From assembly GCA_000433115.1 (NCBI GenBank), contig FR892205.1, forward strand, positions 6,635-17,454: a stretch of 10,820 nucleotides of DNA, in the 5' to 3' direction. Made by a program: the position numbers and the translations under genes. The notes beneath the pieces are model-generated. The model had not been told where the DNA came from. It ran no database searches and saw nothing but the letters and a program-made list of their open reading frames with translations. Positions 1 through 5,940 of the stretch are shown one piece after another. This DNA is from Ruminococcus sp. CAG:382 (GTDB taxonomy: Bacteria > Bacillota > Clostridia > Oscillospirales > CAG-382). Each line of letters begins with the position of its first letter. The stretch's first letter is position 1.

Positions 1-2
1 CG

Positions 3-1856
3 CGCCTGAATTTCGTCGTTTTTGCGTTCCTTCTCCGTTCTGCGTCGGGCAGGAGCGCGGCGTTCGAGCGTGTTTTCCGCAAACACGGCATTCCGTTTGC
101 CGCCGAAAACGACAACGGTTTCCTCGAACAGCCCGAAATAATGCTTGCGGTTTCGCTTCTGACGGTTGTCGACGACCCGACGGACGAAATAGCGCTTGCC
201 GCCTCACTCCGCAGTCCGGTATTCATGTTTACGGCTGAGGAACTTCGTCTGACGCGTCTTTTCCGCCCCGAACTGTCGTTTTACTCCGCCGTTTCCGCCT
301 GCGCGAACGAATACGACCGCAAAACGCATCACAGGCGCTATACCGCAGATAAGATAATAACGCCGCCGTATATTTCGGGACTGCGCCGCAAAACTCCGCG
401 CGGAAAGCGTCCCGATATAAATACTCTTGAAAAATGCTCCGTCTTCATCCGGACTGTCGGACACCTATCGTCACTGGCGCTTGAAATGCCTTCCCATAAG
501 CTCATATGGCGTATGTATACCGACACACGTCTTGTCGAAACGGTAAGTTGTTTTGACCATGGCGACGAAAAGAAGAACAATCTGATGACGCTGTATAAGC
601 TCGCCGTCTCATATGAATCGGGCGCATATCGCGGACTCGGAGCGTTTCTCGAATACCTGAAAAACCTCGGAACTTCTGTTGAAGGCAGAAGCGGAAGCAA
701 TGAAAACTGCGTGAGGATAATGACCTTTCACCGCTCAAAAGGGCTTGAATTCCCGATATGCATAGTATGCGGCACAGGCAGCGAATTCAACGTGAAGGAC
801 CTTCGGATGCCTTACGTTGTGGGAGCCGATAATTTCGTTTACTGCGATCTCAGGACCGCCGCCGGACTCTGCTCATATCAGCCGCTTATAAAGCTTGCGG
901 CTGTCGCTTCCGAGAAAAAGGAAATGCTGCGTGAGGAGCTTCGCTGCTTCTATGTCGCTCTCACACGCGCCAAGGAGCAGCTGTACGTCACCGGCTGCTT
1001 TAACGGCGATCCCGACGAGGTGACGCGCAAGGACTTCTTCGAGCAAAACAGCAATATGGAGCGCATGATATACGCCCTTAACGGTAACAAGTCAAAGTGC
1101 TTCAATGTCGATGTTATGATGGCTGACGCACTTCCGACGCCCGAGTATTTCCGCCGTGCCGCCGAAAAGCGCGTCGCCGGCGAAGAGGTGAGCTGGAAGG
1201 ACTATGACTATCCCGAAGCAACAAGAACCCCCGCCAAGGTCGCGGTCTCGGAGCTGCGTCTCGGACTTCTTGAGGACGACGAATACGAACGCACCGTCTC
1301 GCGCAGTATAACGCTGAAAGCCCCCGATTTTGCCGAAAGCGGAAAACCGACTCCCGCCGAGATGGGTACGGCATCGCATATGTTCATGCAGTTCTGCTCG
1401 TTCGAAAATGTCGAGACAAACGGTGTGTACGCCGAGGCAATGCGCCTTCTTTCTGCGGGACTGATCGACGAACACACCCGAAAAGCGATACGCTACGCCG
1501 AGATCGAACGCTTTTTCGGCTCTCCGCTGTACGCAGAAATGAAAACCTCGCCAATGCTGAAACGTGAAATGCGTTTCACGTTGATCGAGGATTCGGTCGT
1601 ACTCGGCGGAACCGGTGAGGAAAACATTCTTGTACAGGGTGTGATAGACTGCTTTTTCGAAAATCCTGACGGCACATATACCGTAGTGGATTACAAAACC
1701 GACCGGGTCCGCGAAAACGACGGCGAGGAACTGCTCAAAACGCGCCACAGGACACAGATAGGTTACTATTGCCGCGCTGTTGAAAAGATGACGGGGCGCA
1801 GGGTCAGCCGCGCTGTACTGTATTCGTTCGCACTCGGCAGAGCGGTTTATCTCTGA
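3..1856 (+). CDS. addA: ATP-dependent helicase/nuclease subunit A (AddA), 3' part, start outside window
   Basis: The reading frame is open from base 3, so the gene begins upstream of the window; about 617 codons are seen, whereas AddA proteins are usually 1,100-1,250 residues. Visible landmarks are the UvrD-family motif MTFHRSKGLEF (720-752), the arginine-finger motif YVALTRA (951-971), and a C-terminal PD-(D/E)XK nuclease with GTASH (His 1377-1379), GVID (Asp 1647-1649) and DYK (1689-1697). From family knowledge, AddA pairs with AddB, unwinds double-strand ends, cuts the strands and pauses at Chi to load RecA for recombination repair; it acts in the cytoplasm. The nuclease residues all look intact. 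addB would be expected just upstream but is not in view. No terminator follows the stop, so some transcripts may run into the T-box leader. Confidence is high because helicase and nuclease motifs occur in the AddA order. Confidence 0.93.
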   Translation, partial: RLNFVVFAFLLRSASGRSAAFERVFRKHGIPFAAENDNGFLEQPEIMLAVSLLTVVDDPTDEIALAASLRSPVFMFTAEELRLTRLFRPELSFYSAVSACANEYDRKTHHRRYTADKIITPPYISGLRRKTPRGKRPDINTLEKCSVFIRTVGHLSSLALEMPSHKLIWRMYTDTRLVETVSCFDHGDEKKNNLMTLYKLAVSYESGAYRGLGAFLEYLKNLGTSVEGRSGSNENCVRIMTFHRSKGLEFPICIVCGTGSEFNVKDLRMPYVVGADNFVYCDLRTAAGLCSYQPLIKLAAVASEKKEMLREELRCFYVALTRAKEQLYVTGCFNGDPDEVTRKDFFEQNSNMERMIYALNGNKSKCFNVDVMMADALPTPEYFRRAAEKRVAGEEVSWKDYDYPEATRTPAKVAVSELRLGLLEDDEYERTVSRSITLKAPDFAESGKPTPAEMGTASHMFMQFCSFENVETNGVYAEAMRLLSAGLIDEHTRKAIRYAEIERFFGSPLYAEMKTSPMLKREMRFTLIEDSVVLGGTGEENILVQGVIDCFFENPDGTYTVVDYKTDRVRENDGEELLKTRHRTQIGYYCRAVEKMTGRRVSRAVLYSFALGRAVYL

Positions 1857-1884
1857 AAAAATCCGAAAAAATTCAAAAATGCTA

Positions 1885-1913
1885 TTGACAAACGAAAAAT
1901 GCCGTGATATAAT
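1885..1913 (+). promoter_or_regulatory. Sigma-A promoter of the trpXYZ operon
   Basis: A consensus -35 box TTGACA (1885-1890) and a consensus -10 box TATAAT (1908-1913) are separated by exactly 17 bases. A TG one base upstream of the -10 box (1905-1906) gives an extended -10. Transcription should start near 1919-1921, just before the T-box leader. Such a strong promoter fits an operon whose control lies in the leader RNA rather than at initiation. Confidence 0.93.
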
Positions 1914-1920
1914 ACTCGCA

Positions 1921-2201
1921 TCAAACCGATGATGAAGAGTAAGTAGGCTTCGAACCTGTTCTTCCAGAGAGCCGCAGGCGGTGTGATTGCGGCAGAAAAA
2001 GACGGACCCGAATGGACTTCTGAGGGCAAACGGAAACGGATTCTTCCGAAGTATGTGCGCCGGAGTAGGATAACTCCGTCAACAAAATCAGCGTATGTCA
2101 GTACGTGTGAGTGGACGCATTTTCAGCGTCAAGCAGGGTGGCACCACAGGAATTTTTCCTGTCCCGGCATTATTTATTGCCGGGACAGGATTTTTGTTTT
2201 T
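1921..2201 (+). promoter_or_regulatory. Tryptophan-specific T-box riboswitch leader
   Basis: The leader carries the T-box core AGGGTGGCACCACAGG (2135-2150) followed by a terminator whose 5' arm can instead pair with it: ACAGG at 2146-2150 against CCTGT at 2158-2162. Upstream, the AGAGAG element and distal stem I loop appear around 1966-1995. The specifier context GAA-TGG-AC places the codon TGG (Trp) at 2013-2015. A stem III-like hairpin with arms CGGAGT/ACTCCG lies near 2060-2080. The bulge TGGC (2139-2142) would pair with a GCCA tRNA end, matching the G discriminator base typical of bacterial tRNA-Trp. Known mechanism: uncharged tRNA pairs with both specifier and bulge, stabilises the antiterminator and allows transcription. 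The 5' end is estimated from the promoter. Confidence 0.95.
2158..2201 (+). terminator. T-box intrinsic terminator
   Basis: A perfect 12-bp stem (arms 2158-2169 and 2178-2189) with an 8-base AT-rich loop is followed by a T-rich run from 2191 to 2201. Its 5' arm overlaps the sequence that pairs with the T-box in the antiterminator. The two folds are therefore mutually exclusive, as expected of a transcriptional T-box switch. Confidence 0.95.
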
Positions 2202-2222
2202 CCGGCAAACGGAGGTAAAAAG

Positions 2223-2312
2223 ATGTTCTGTATGACAAAGCACTGGCGCGGAAGCGCCGTATCGAAAATATATAAATCTATGCGAATCCCGTCAAAATCA
2301 AAACCATCATGA
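2223..2312 (+). CDS. Small ORF (29 aa), possible tryptophan leader peptide
   Basis: The ORF sits between the T-box terminator and trpX and is translated only if transcription passes the terminator. It has an ideal Shine-Dalgarno GGAGG (2211-2215) seven bases before ATG, clearly better than that of trpX. The peptide starts MFCMTKHWRGSAV and is basic in its C-terminal half, with one Trp at residue 8 (codon 2244-2246). Its TGA stop (2310-2312) touches the AAAGG of trpX (2312-2316), so a terminating ribosome would cover or re-initiate at that site. It is not in frame with trpX. The layout recalls the B. subtilis rtpA (anti-TRAP) operon, where a Trp T-box is followed by a Trp-rich leader peptide controlling translation; that peptide has three Trp codons and this has one. 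I do not recognise the peptide. It could be regulatory, a coupling ORF, or chance. Confidence 0.55.
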   Translation: MFCMTKHWRGSAVSKIYKSMRIPSKSKPS

Positions 2313-2328
2313 AAGGTAACACATCAAA

Positions 2329-3384
2329 ATGAAAAAGATAATAGCTCTCACCATAGCCCTCATCCTCACTCTTGCCGCACTTGCATCGTGCTCAGGAGGC
2401 ACAGACGAAGCAAGCAAGTCCGAAAACAGCACGGCACCTTCGTCAAAGACCTATACCGTCGGCATCTGCAATTATGTTGACGACGCATCACTTAACCAGA
2501 TAGTCGAGAATATCAGAAAACGTCTTGCCGCGATCGGTACCGAAAAGAACGTCACCTTCGAAATCCGATATGACAACTGCAACGGCGATTCAAATGTTCT
2601 GTCACAGATAATCGCAAATTTCATTGCCGATGACGTTGATCTTATGATAGGTGTCGCAACCCCCGTTGCAATGGCAATGCAGGCGGCAACCGAGGGTAAG
2701 GATATTCCCGTCGTATTCGCTTCTGTTTCCGACCCTGTCAGCGTACAGCTTGTCGATTCTCTTGAAACGCCCGGCGCAAATATAACCGGCACATCCGACT
2801 ACCTCAACACCGACGCGGTAATGAACCTTATCCTTGCGCAGAACCCCGACATCAAAAAAGTCGGCATGCTTTACGACATCGGTCAGGATTCTTCCGCAAC
2901 CCCGATCGCTTCGGCAAAGAAATTCCTTGAATCGAAAGGCATCGAAGTGATCGAGCGTACCGGAACGACTGTTGATGAAATAAGCCTTGCCGCGCAGGCG
3001 CTTGTAAGCGACGGCGTAGAAGCCGTATTCACTCCCACCGACAACACCGTAATGAAAGCCGAGCTTTCCATTTATGAGATCTTTGCCGACGCAAAGCTTC
3101 CGCACTTCGCCGGCGCTGATTCCTTTGCCCTGAACGGCGCATTCCTCGGTTACGGCGTTGACTATGTAGACCTCGGCGTCGCAACAGCGGATATGGTTTC
3201 CGAAATCCTTGTTGACGGCAAAGCTCCCGCCACCCTTTCCGTGCGTACCTTTGACAACGGTATCGCAACCGTAAACACCGAAATCTGCGAAAAGCTCGGT
3301 CTGAAGTTCGAAGATCTCGAAAAAGCCTTTGCTCCCTACTGCACAAAGGTACAGACGATAACCACAGCGGAAGACTTCGAATAA
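2329..3384 (+). CDS. trpX: Tryptophan ABC transporter substrate-binding lipoprotein
   Basis: A 351-aa protein with a lipoprotein signal peptide: MKK, a hydrophobic core, then lipobox LASC with Cys21 as the predicted lipidated residue, followed by a Ser/Thr/Asp-rich linker to about residue 40. The rest resembles the ABC_sub_bind family (PF04392, two-lobed periplasmic-binding-protein fold), as in segments GICNYVDDASLNQIVENI, GVATPVAMAMQAAT and PVVFASVSDPV. It should sit on the outer face of the membrane, capture the substrate and pass it to TrpY. Tryptophan is inferred from the UGG T-box upstream; the family can also bind other aromatic or branched amino acids. The start is ATG 2329 with a modest AAAGG twelve bases upstream that overlaps the end of the small ORF. 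trpY follows after 25 bases. Confidence 0.9.
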   Translation: MKKIIALTIALILTLAALASCSGGTDEASKSENSTAPSSKTYTVGICNYVDDASLNQIVENIRKRLAAIGTEKNVTFEIRYDNCNGDSNVLSQIIANFIADDVDLMIGVATPVAMAMQAATEGKDIPVVFASVSDPVSVQLVDSLETPGANITGTSDYLNTDAVMNLILAQNPDIKKVGMLYDIGQDSSATPIASAKKFLESKGIEVIERTGTTVDEISLAAQALVSDGVEAVFTPTDNTVMKAELSIYEIFADAKLPHFAGADSFALNGAFLGYGVDYVDLGVATADMVSEILVDGKAPATLSVRTFDNGIATVNTEICEKLGLKFEDLEKAFAPYCTKVQTITTAEDFE

Positions 3385-3409
3385 TTCTGAAAAAGGACGG
3401 TAACAAAAA

Positions 3410-4333
3410 ATGCTGACATTGCTGCAAACGGCGTTGGAGCTCGGACTGATAAGTGCGCTCACCGTGCTCGCACTCTTCCTCAGCTACTCGATGCTGAACG
3501 TATGCGACCTTTCGACCGACGGCTGTTTTACCCTCGGCGCAACGGTAGGCGCGACAGTCGCCATTTCCGGACACCCGTATCTTTCAATACCCGCGGCAAT
3601 GCTGGCAGGCGTCCTTTCTGGATTTGTCACCGCAATACTGCAAACGAAAATGGGCGTGAACAGCTTGCTTGCGGGCATCATAGTGAATACCGCTCTATAT
3701 TCCGTCAATATCGCGGTTATGGGTAATTCCTCGCTTCTCAATATGAACAGGACCGAAACGGTTTTCACCGTTTTACGCGATGCATTAAAGGAAACCGCAT
3801 TTGCCGATACATACAGGCTGATAATTGCCGCGGCAGCAGTACTGCTCGTGGGATTGTTCCTTGCGTTCTTTCTGAAGACACGTCTCGGACTTGCGATCCG
3901 TGCGACCGGCAATAACCCCGACATGGTCCGTTCCTCGTCAATAAATCCCACTGTCACAACAATAATCGGTCTCTGCATCGCAAACTCGTTCACCGCATTG
4001 TCCGGCTGCCTGCTGGCACAGTCGCAGAAATCGGTAAATATCGACATCGGCACCGGTATGGTCACTGTTGCGCTTGCATCATTGCTGATCGGCTCCGTGT
4101 TCCTCGGCAAGAGGAAAATACCTCTCCGCATCGTCGGTATGGTCCTCGGCGCATTTGTTTTCCGCCTTGTGTATACCGTCGCCCTCAGGCTCAATATGCC
4201 CGCGTTTATGCTGAAATTCGTTTCATCCGTGATAGTTGTCATCGCGATCTCTCTCCCGTACCTGAAAAAACAGCTCCCGCTTGCGGTACGAAGGCTGAAA
4301 AAGCGTTTCGGAAGGAGCAGTACCAATGCTTGA
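3410..4333 (+). CDS. trpY: Tryptophan ABC transporter permease
   Basis: A 307-aa, very hydrophobic protein with about eight predicted membrane spans, including residues 8-30, 60-78, 85-105, 137-155, 182-203, 215-232, 238-258 and 268-284. The cytoplasmic loop TRLGLAIRATGNNPD (157-171) matches the coupling-loop motif of the branched-chain amino acid permease family (BPD_transp_2, PF02653), which contacts the ATPase. The C-terminus ends in a basic cytoplasmic tail. It forms the membrane channel for the substrate delivered by TrpX, probably as a homodimer because only one permease gene is present. The start is ATG 3410 with AAGGA upstream. The last eight bases overlap trpZ, indicating translational coupling. 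Substrate identity is inferred from the T-box. Confidence 0.9.
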   Translation: MLTLLQTALELGLISALTVLALFLSYSMLNVCDLSTDGCFTLGATVGATVAISGHPYLSIPAAMLAGVLSGFVTAILQTKMGVNSLLAGIIVNTALYSVNIAVMGNSSLLNMNRTETVFTVLRDALKETAFADTYRLIIAAAAVLLVGLFLAFFLKTRLGLAIRATGNNPDMVRSSSINPTVTTIIGLCIANSFTALSGCLLAQSQKSVNIDIGTGMVTVALASLLIGSVFLGKRKIPLRIVGMVLGAFVFRLVYTVALRLNMPAFMLKFVSSVIVVIAISLPYLKKQLPLAVRRLKKRFGRSSTNA

Positions 4334-5111
4334 ATTCAAAGGCGTAACAAAGACCTTCAACCCCGGGACGGTTGATGCCAAAACCGCTCTTGACAATCTT
4401 TCCTTCAAGGTGAACAAGGAAGATTTCATAACGATTATCGGCGCAAACGGCGCAGGGAAGTCAACTCTTTTCGGAGCGATAGCAGGTGACTTCACGGTTG
4501 ACTCCGGCGAAATATTCCTCGACGGCAGCGACATAACGCTTGAACCGGAGTATAAACGTGCAAAGCAGATCGGACGTTTGTTTCAGGACCCGATGCGCGG
4601 AAGCGCACCCGGTATGACCGTTGAAGAAAACCTTGCACTTGCGGCGGGAAGCGGAGGATGGCTCAGCTTCCTTTCCAAAGCCGACAAAAAACGTTTCCGC
4701 GAGCGTGTCGCACTCCTGAATATGGGACTTGAGGACCGTATGAGCCAGCCTGTCGGACTTCTTTCCGGCGGACAGCGCCAGGCACTTACTCTCATGATGG
4801 CGACACTCAACACACCGAAGCTGTTGCTTCTCGATGAACATACTGCCGCTCTTGACCCGGGAACGGCAGAAAAGGTGCTTGAGCTGACGACACGTATCGT
4901 CGCCGAAAACCGCATAACCTGCCTTATGATAACCCATAATATGCAGTCTGCCCTTGAACTTGGCAACCGCACCGTGATGATGGACCGCGGCAGGATCGTG
5001 ATGGATGTTTCGGGGGAAAAGAGAAGCTCACTGACAGTACAGGATCTTCTTGACGGCTTCCGTGAAGTATCCGGAAAATCTCTGAGCAACGACAGAATGC
5101 TTCTTATCTGA
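4326..5111 (+). CDS. trpZ: Tryptophan ABC transporter ATP-binding protein
   Basis: A 261-aa ABC ATPase with every hallmark present: Walker A GANGAGKST (39-47), Q-loop Gln87 (RLFQDP), signature LSGGQ (146-150), Walker B LLLLDE (166-171) with catalytic Glu171, D-loop ALD (175-177) and switch His204 (MITHNM). It powers import through TrpY from the cytoplasmic face. The start ATG 4326 lies inside the end of trpY and is preceded by AAGGAG about seven bases upstream. The stop at 5109-5111 is followed within seven bases by the operon terminator. The length is normal for a LivG/LivF-like ATPase of this transporter group. Confidence 0.93.
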   Translation: MLEFKGVTKTFNPGTVDAKTALDNLSFKVNKEDFITIIGANGAGKSTLFGAIAGDFTVDSGEIFLDGSDITLEPEYKRAKQIGRLFQDPMRGSAPGMTVEENLALAAGSGGWLSFLSKADKKRFRERVALLNMGLEDRMSQPVGLLSGGQRQALTLMMATLNTPKLLLLDEHTAALDPGTAEKVLELTTRIVAENRITCLMITHNMQSALELGNRTVMMDRGRIVMDVSGEKRSSLTVQDLLDGFREVSGKSLSNDRMLLI

Positions 5112-5117
5112 AAGAAT

Positions 5118-5157
5118 ACCGCAAAGCACCGATGACGAATCGATGCTTTGCGGTTTT
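5118..5157 (+). terminator. Intrinsic terminator of trpXYZ
   Basis: An 11-bp stem (5118-5128 with 5144-5154) is extended inward by four more pairs after a single C/A mismatch, with a five-base loop at 5134-5138. TTTT and a second T-run follow on the plus strand. On the minus strand the hairpin is followed by TATTCTTT, so it may also stop the opposing phage transcript, whose last gene ends about 80 bases away. The 76 bases between this hairpin and the phage gene hold nothing else that I can identify. Confidence 0.88.
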
Positions 5158-5233
5158 CCGTTTTGTAAGGATGCCTGCTCCGCTTTTTGGAAAAAGAGTA
5201 TGTCAGCTTTCATCGGTTTTGAAGGGAGCTACA

Positions 5234-5554
5234 CTACACGACAATGTGTCTGAAAAGCTGTTCGCGGTTGCGCCGCCTGCGCTTTTCCATCAGCTCTGTG
5301 AAACGTTCCTCCGCTTCTCTCAAAGCGCCTTCGTCGGTACAACCGTGCTGATACCTTGCAAGCGAGAGCAGAAGCTCTGCGGACAGCTCTTCGTATTCGC
5401 TTCTCAGAAGTTCTCCTTCGTAACGCTCGTTTCTCCTGTTGTCCGCGTCCTCTTTTGCTTTCCGGAACGCCTTTGAAAGCAACGCGGCAATTATCGCGCC
5501 GAAAACTCCTGTGGACGATGCGGCAATAACAATTGCTTCAATGATGTAGTCCAT
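5234..5554 (-). CDS. Small membrane protein with coiled coil, possible phage lysis accessory protein
   Basis: A 106-aa protein with one N-terminal membrane span (about residues 5-27) followed by a basic stretch (KAFRKAK) and a long charged helix (30-95) likely to form a coiled coil. By the positive-inside rule the C-terminal part should face the cytoplasm. It is the last gene of the phage late operon, just after the holin, so a role in lysis (holin partner, antiholin or spanin-like) is plausible, but I recognise no family. The start codon ATG (5554-5552) has no Shine-Dalgarno sequence and its first two bases lie in an 11-bp hairpin. The upstream 19-codon ORF is in the same frame and ends TAG only one codon before this ATG, so coupling or readthrough may control expression. 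Confidence 0.65.
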   Translation of the reverse strand: MDYIIEAIVIAASSTGVFGAIIAALLSKAFRKAKEDADNRRNERYEGELLRSEYEELSAELLLSLARYQHGCTDEGALREAEERFTELMEKRRRRNREQLFRHIVV

Positions 5555-5581
5555 AGGCTATATTTCGTAGATATAGCCTAT
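5553..5581 (-). repeat. Perfect 11-bp inverted repeat at a start codon
   Basis: The arms ATAGGCTATAT (5553-5563) and ATATAGCCTAT (5571-5581) pair perfectly around a seven-base loop. No T-run follows on the minus strand, so it is not a classic terminator. In the mRNA the stem includes the stop codon of the 19-codon ORF and the first two bases of the start codon of the 106-aa protein, which suggests translational control. Confidence 0.75.
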
Positions 5582-5617
5582 AACAAGCGCAATACATCCG
5601 CGTATGAGTCTAAGCAT
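5558..5617 (-). CDS. Possible 19-aa hydrophobic micro-ORF between holin and last membrane protein
   Basis: ATG 5617 overlaps the holin's last codons by eight bases, and the ORF runs to TAG at 5560-5558. The peptide begins MLRLIRG and then is hydrophobic (CIALVIGYIY), enough for one short membrane span after a basic N-terminus. GGAG directly abuts the ATG and an AAAGGA lies fourteen bases upstream, so the ribosome binding site is poorly spaced; coupling to holin termination is more likely. The frame is the same as that of the next gene, separated by TAG and one Pro codon. It may be a real micropeptide, a leader that opens the hairpin, or the front of a gene broken by a nonsense mutation. No known family is recognised. 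Confidence 0.4.
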   Translation of the reverse strand: MLRLIRGCIALVIGYIYEI

Positions 5618-5930
5618 CTCCGCCGTTCCCGTCCTTTCCGCCGTCTGTTCTTTTTCCGTATTGCTTGACGATGTTTTTGGTGTAAACACTGCAAGCGGCG
5701 CAGATTATGCCCTGCATTGTGCCGGACAGCAACTTTGTGAGCGCATCCTGCCAACCTGACGGAATGTCTGCGGCAAACAACCATATGTTTGCCAGTACGA
5801 TACCGATACCTCCGAGAATGAACGGAATCTTGTAGTCAGCGATACTGCTCTTTTTGATTGCAATGCCGCATATATAGAGTATGGGCACGAGTGCCGCCAG
5901 CGACGGCGAAATATATTCGTTGAGATCCAT
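5610..5930 (-). CDS. Phage holin (Hol44 / Phage_holin_5_2-like)
   Basis: A 106-aa protein with three likely membrane segments (about residues 8-26, 34-53 and 66-84) and a hydrophilic, glycine- and lysine-rich tail ending GNGGDA. The pattern, an N-terminal span ending near ILYICGIAIKKS, then KIPFILGGIGIVLANIWLF, then a GTMQGIICAACSVY segment, resembles clostridial phage holins of the Hol44 group (Phage_holin_5_2, PF16079). Holins build up in the cell membrane and open it at a set time so that endolysin reaches the cell wall. The start ATG (5930) has a good AGGAG nine or so bases upstream, part of which is the TAG stop context of the previous gene. No endolysin gene is next to it here, which is unusual. 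Confidence 0.8.
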   Translation of the reverse strand: MDLNEYISPSLAALVPILYICGIAIKKSSIADYKIPFILGGIGIVLANIWLFAADIPSGWQDALTKLLSGTMQGIICAACSVYTKNIVKQYGKRTDGGKDGNGGDA

Positions 5931-5940
5931 AAAAATTCTC

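Noticed and set aside
1561..1582. 9-bp inverted repeat with a 4-base loop in addA
   Set aside because: It lies inside coding sequence for a conserved-looking nuclease-domain segment, has no T-run after it, and the length is within what chance and codon bias can give.
1983..2222. Longer reading frame running through the T-box into the small ORF
   Set aside because: It crosses the highly structured riboswitch and its terminator, and only the part from ATG 2223 has a ribosome binding site.
2602..3462. Long minus-strand open frame of 286 codons opposite trpX
   Set aside because: It lies opposite a well-supported gene, has no ribosome binding site or recognisable domain, and follows from the codon bias of trpX.
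3484..4326. Long minus-strand open frame of 280 codons opposite trpY
   Set aside because: It mirrors the permease gene. Its translation is rich in Arg, Thr, Ser and Ile without domain structure, as expected for an antisense frame.
5158..5233. Prophage attachment site next to trpZ
   Set aside because: No tRNA gene, integrase or repeated core can be seen within the window, so an att site cannot be supported.
5558..5612. Stop-codon reassignment of TAG in the phage
   Set aside because: Several phage genes end in TAG at sensible places with a ribosome binding site or next gene immediately after, and the frames read normally without it. Only the 19-codon ORF junction leaves the question open.
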